Shown piece by piece: positions 6,213 to 8,647 of a DNA stretch of 8,647 nt; positions within the stretch are counted from its first letter, which is position 1; each line of letters starts with the position of its first letter. The notes beneath the pieces were generated by a model. That model was not told where the DNA came from. It was given only the letters and a program-made list of their open reading frames with translations, and did not search any database. Where the stretch lies: positions 1 through 8,647 of the forward strand of contig CBDVBD010000142.1 in NCBI GenBank assembly GCA_965372135.1, in the 5' to 3' direction. The translations under genes were made by a program, and so were the position numbers. Source of the DNA: CBDVBD01 sp965372135 (lineage in GTDB: Bacteria > Electryoneota > RPQS01 > CBDVBD01).

Positions 6213-6494
6213 TTAATACAACTGCTTTTCCTGTCCAACCACCTCAATCCGGGCATCCCGGTACAATTGTTCCATCACCTGGCTAAAGACTTGGTCGATG
6301 TGCCTGGATTCATTGCTTATAGTACAGATGCCAAGCTGTGCTCTCTGCCATTTATCCTGGTAACCGACTTCGGCGATGGCGATATTGAATTTCTGATCCA
6401 ACCGGCTTTTAACGCTGCTGATAACTTTGCGTTTGGCTTTCAACGACCCCCCCTCCAATAGGAAAAGATCGACAGTCAATACGCCCACTATCAT
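6213..6494 (-). CDS. ylxP: DUF503 family protein YlxP
   Basis: This 93-residue protein belongs to DUF503, a small family nearly always found between infB and rbfA, whose function is not established. It opens with MIVGVLTVDLFL (1-12), followed by SLKAKRKVISSVKSRL (17-32) and the family core IAIAEVGYQDKWQRAQLGIC (38-57). A ferredoxin-like fold is expected for the family. It has no membrane segment or signal. Its place between two translation factors suggests a role linked to 30S function, but that is inference. I chose the ATG at 6494-6492, with GGG eight bases upstream, because the family starts with MIVG. A TTG two codons earlier (6500) is possible and would add two residues. The gene starts 23 nt after infB and ends two bases before rbfA. 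Confidence 0.92.
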   Translation of the reverse strand: MIVGVLTVDLFLLEGGSLKAKRKVISSVKSRLDQKFNIAIAEVGYQDKWQRAQLGICTISNESRHIDQVFSQVMEQLYRDARIEVVGQEKQLY

Positions 6495-6517
6495 CGGCAA
6501 TGCCCGATTAGAATTGG

Positions 6518-8647
6518 TTATTCCACATCCGCCAGCTTCCGCTGCACTTCAACGATTTCTATGACTTCCAAGGAATCCCCTTCCTTGATTTCGTCGTAGC
6601 CGTCTAATCGGATACCACATTCGAAGCCCGATTTCACTTCCTTGACATCGTCCTTGAATCGCCTTAATGATGCGATGTTACCTTTGAATAATTCCTGACC
6701 GTCCCTGAGCAAGCGCACTTGCCTGGAACGTTCTACCGCCCCATTAACCACGTGACATCCCGCCACAGACCCGACTCGCGGAATCTGAAACACCTCGCGA
6801 ATTTCAACCAACCCGACCACATCCTCGCGGGTATCGGGCGTTAGCATCCCTTCAAGAGTTTCGGATATATCATTGACCACATCGTATATCACTTTGTACA
6901 ATCGGATTTCCACCTCTTCCAAAATAGCAGTCTTCCGTGCCTGGATATTAGGATGTACATGGAATCCGATAATCACCGCATTAGATGCCTGCGCCAACAG
7001 CACATCGCTTTCCGAAATAGCCCCCACACCTTTGTGTACGATGTTTACTTTAACTTCACCTCTTGACAACCTCATCAAAGAGTCACAAACCGCTTGAACC
7101 GATCCATTCACGTCGCCCTTGATGATCAACGGTAACTCGCTAATGGCACCGGCGCTGATTTCATCAGATATGCGATCCAAGCTCAAGCGTCTAATCCGGT
7201 GCATGCTCTGTTCGCGCTGGAGTTGCTGCCGGCGCATGGATGTAGTTTTGGCTTCCTTTTCCGTCTTGCAAGCTACGAAGGTATCACCCGCTTGCGGGGG
7301 TCCGGAAAATCCGGTCACTTGCACCGGGGTGGATGGTACAGCGGTTTTAACACGTTTCCCCATCTCGTCGAACATGGCTCTTACCCGCCCGAACTGCTGC
7401 CCAGAGTGGAAATAGTTCCCGATATTCAATGTCCCGTTCTGGATAAGTACTGTGGAGATAATCCCTCTGCCCTTATCGATCATGGATTCAATGATAACTC
7501 CTTTTGCCAAACGGTCCGGGTTGGCTTTCAATTCGAGCATATCCGCCGCCAATAATACCTCTTCCAGCAGCGGGTCGATGCCTTCACCGGTCTTCGCCGA
7601 AATCAACGCCGATTGGTATTTCCCACCCCAATCTTCCACCAAGATATTGTGATCTGCCAATTCTTTCTTGACCAAATCCGGGTCGGCGTCGGGCTTGTCG
7701 ATCTTGTTAATCGCAATGACAATAGGTACATCCGCCGACCGGGCATGATCGATTGCTTCTACTGTTTGCGGCATAACCCTGTCATCCGCCGCAATCACCA
7801 ATATCACAATATCTGTCGCCTGGGCACCCCGTGCTCGCATCGCGGTAAAAGCTTCGTGACCCGGAGTATCTAAAAAGGTAATAAATCGGTCATTATACTT
7901 CACTTCATAAGCCCCGATGTGCTGCGTGATACCGCCCGATTCACCTGAGATAATACTACTTTCCCGCAGGTAATCCAACAGGGATGTCTTCCCATGATCC
8001 ACATGCCCCATCACTGTCACCACAGGATGCCTCGGCTTCAAGCTTTCCGGCGGATCGACTTCCTCGATTTCCAACTGCTCTTCTATTATATCCGCCACGA
8101 ATTCCACCTGAAAATCATACTCAGACGCTATCACTTCGATCGTATCCTGATCCAGCCTCTGATTAATGGAAATCAGCTGCCCCATATCCATCATCTTGCG
8201 GATTATCTCTGCGACGTCCATGTCCATCATGTTCGCCAGTTCCTGTGTAGTGATAAACTCCGTCAGACGCAGAATATTGTCTTCCTCGACAATGCCATCT
8301 TCCGATACAGCTTTCTTGTATTTACGACGGGCTTTGGTGGTTTCCATCGCTGCCATTGTCAGGCGGATACTGGCTTCCACCTCTTTGATATCTACCTTTT
8401 TCCGTTTCCGGCGTTTCCTACGCGGCTCTTTGATCTCTGCTTTCTTTGCAGGAGGCTTCTTCGCCGCAACTTCTTTTACAGGAACTTCGCGTTCCGCCCT
8501 TCTGGCACCTCTCCGACGTCTTCGACGTTTCTCAGCAGGTTTTTTCGGTTCCTCTTTCTTGGCTTCTGCTACCGGTTCCGGTTTCTTCTTAGGCGGAGCT
8601 TCTTCCTCGACTACTGCCGCTTCAGTGGCTTCTTCAACCACTTCTTC
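6518..8647 (-). CDS. infB: Translation initiation factor IF-2, 5' end outside window
   Basis: The reading frame is open to the window edge, so about 709 residues are visible and the true start lies beyond. IF-2 is the GTPase that recruits fMet-tRNA to the 30S subunit and promotes subunit joining. Numbering from the first visible codon: a Glu/Ala/Lys/Arg-rich disordered region (1-about 115, with an RRRRRR run near 41-46), an IF2_N-like domain (about 125-180), the G domain with GHVDHGKT (214-221), DTPGHEAF (260-267), NKID (314-317) and SAK (350-352), then domain II, domain III and the C-terminal fMet-tRNA-binding domain IV (about 615-705). All GTPase motifs are intact. The switch-II region reads AADDRVMPQT, with Arg290 where most bacteria have Gly. 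An internal GTG at 8641 is not the start, since glutamate codons precede it in frame. The N-terminal style resembles FCB bacteria. Confidence 0.98.
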   Translation of the reverse strand, partial: EEVVEEATEAAVVEEEAPPKKKPEPVAEAKKEEPKKPAEKRRRRRRGARRAEREVPVKEVAAKKPPAKKAEIKEPRRKRRKRKKVDIKEVEASIRLTMAAMETTKARRKYKKAVSEDGIVEEDNILRLTEFITTQELANMMDMDVAEIIRKMMDMGQLISINQRLDQDTIEVIASEYDFQVEFVADIIEEQLEIEEVDPPESLKPRHPVVTVMGHVDHGKTSLLDYLRESSIISGESGGITQHIGAYEVKYNDRFITFLDTPGHEAFTAMRARGAQATDIVILVIAADDRVMPQTVEAIDHARSADVPIVIAINKIDKPDADPDLVKKELADHNILVEDWGGKYQSALISAKTGEGIDPLLEEVLLAADMLELKANPDRLAKGVIIESMIDKGRGIISTVLIQNGTLNIGNYFHSGQQFGRVRAMFDEMGKRVKTAVPSTPVQVTGFSGPPQAGDTFVACKTEKEAKTTSMRRQQLQREQSMHRIRRLSLDRISDEISAGAISELPLIIKGDVNGSVQAVCDSLMRLSRGEVKVNIVHKGVGAISESDVLLAQASNAVIIGFHVHPNIQARKTAILEEVEIRLYKVIYDVVNDISETLEGMLTPDTREDVVGLVEIREVFQIPRVGSVAGCHVVNGAVERSRQVRLLRDGQELFKGNIASLRRFKDDVKEVKSGFECGIRLDGYDEIKEGDSLEVIEIVEVQRKLADVE

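Noticed and set aside
8639..8641. GTG as the true start of infB
   Set aside because: The frame continues upstream with glutamate codons to the window edge, and IF-2 normally has a longer N-terminus, so the gene is cut by the window.

Overview
The window reads as one stretch of a single minus-strand operon for translation and RNA metabolism. In transcription order (high to low coordinates) it holds infB (5' end outside the window), ylxP/DUF503, rbfA, nrnA (DHH/DHHA1 phosphoesterase), truB, ribF, rpsO, pnp and an M16 zinc peptidase (3' end outside the window). All nine genes point the same way. Gaps run from an 8-nt overlap to 51 nt, and there is no intrinsic terminator and no convincing internal promoter. 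I saw no tRNA, rRNA, insertion sequence, CRISPR array, prophage or foreign-looking segment. No stretch above 300 bases lacks a gene.

The organism is a bacterium of roughly balanced base composition. InfB is the best taxonomic clue. Its Arg/Lys/Glu/Ala-rich N-terminus, the segment just before the IF2_N-like domain, and a DDR form of the usual DDG switch-II motif resemble the FCB group (Bacteroidetes/Chlorobi and relatives). TruB is short and lacks a PUA domain, which also fits. Good Shine-Dalgarno sequences before rpsO and pnp argue against a typical Bacteroidetes member. An uncultivated FCB-related lineage is my best guess, with low to moderate confidence; this is inference from remembered family patterns, not a search.

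Layout: 8647-6518 infB; 6494-6213 ylxP; 6210-5824 rbfA; 5831-4875 nrnA; 4861-4187 truB; 4135-3167 ribF; 3148-2879 rpsO; 2837-741 pnp; 744-1 M16 peptidase. InfB starts translation, RbfA and S15 serve the small subunit, TruB modifies tRNA, PNPase and NrnA cover successive steps of RNA decay (long RNA, then the 2-5 nt remnants), and RibF makes FMN/FAD. YlxP is uncharacterised, and the peptidase is a frequent neighbour of pnp.

I found no new biological system. The more interesting signals are small: RNA hairpins at the starts of ribF, rpsO and pnp that could control initiation, an in-phase set of A6 tracts at the start of rpsO, and a split between Shine-Dalgarno-led ATG genes (rpsO, pnp) and coupled GTG/TTG genes (rbfA, nrnA, ribF).
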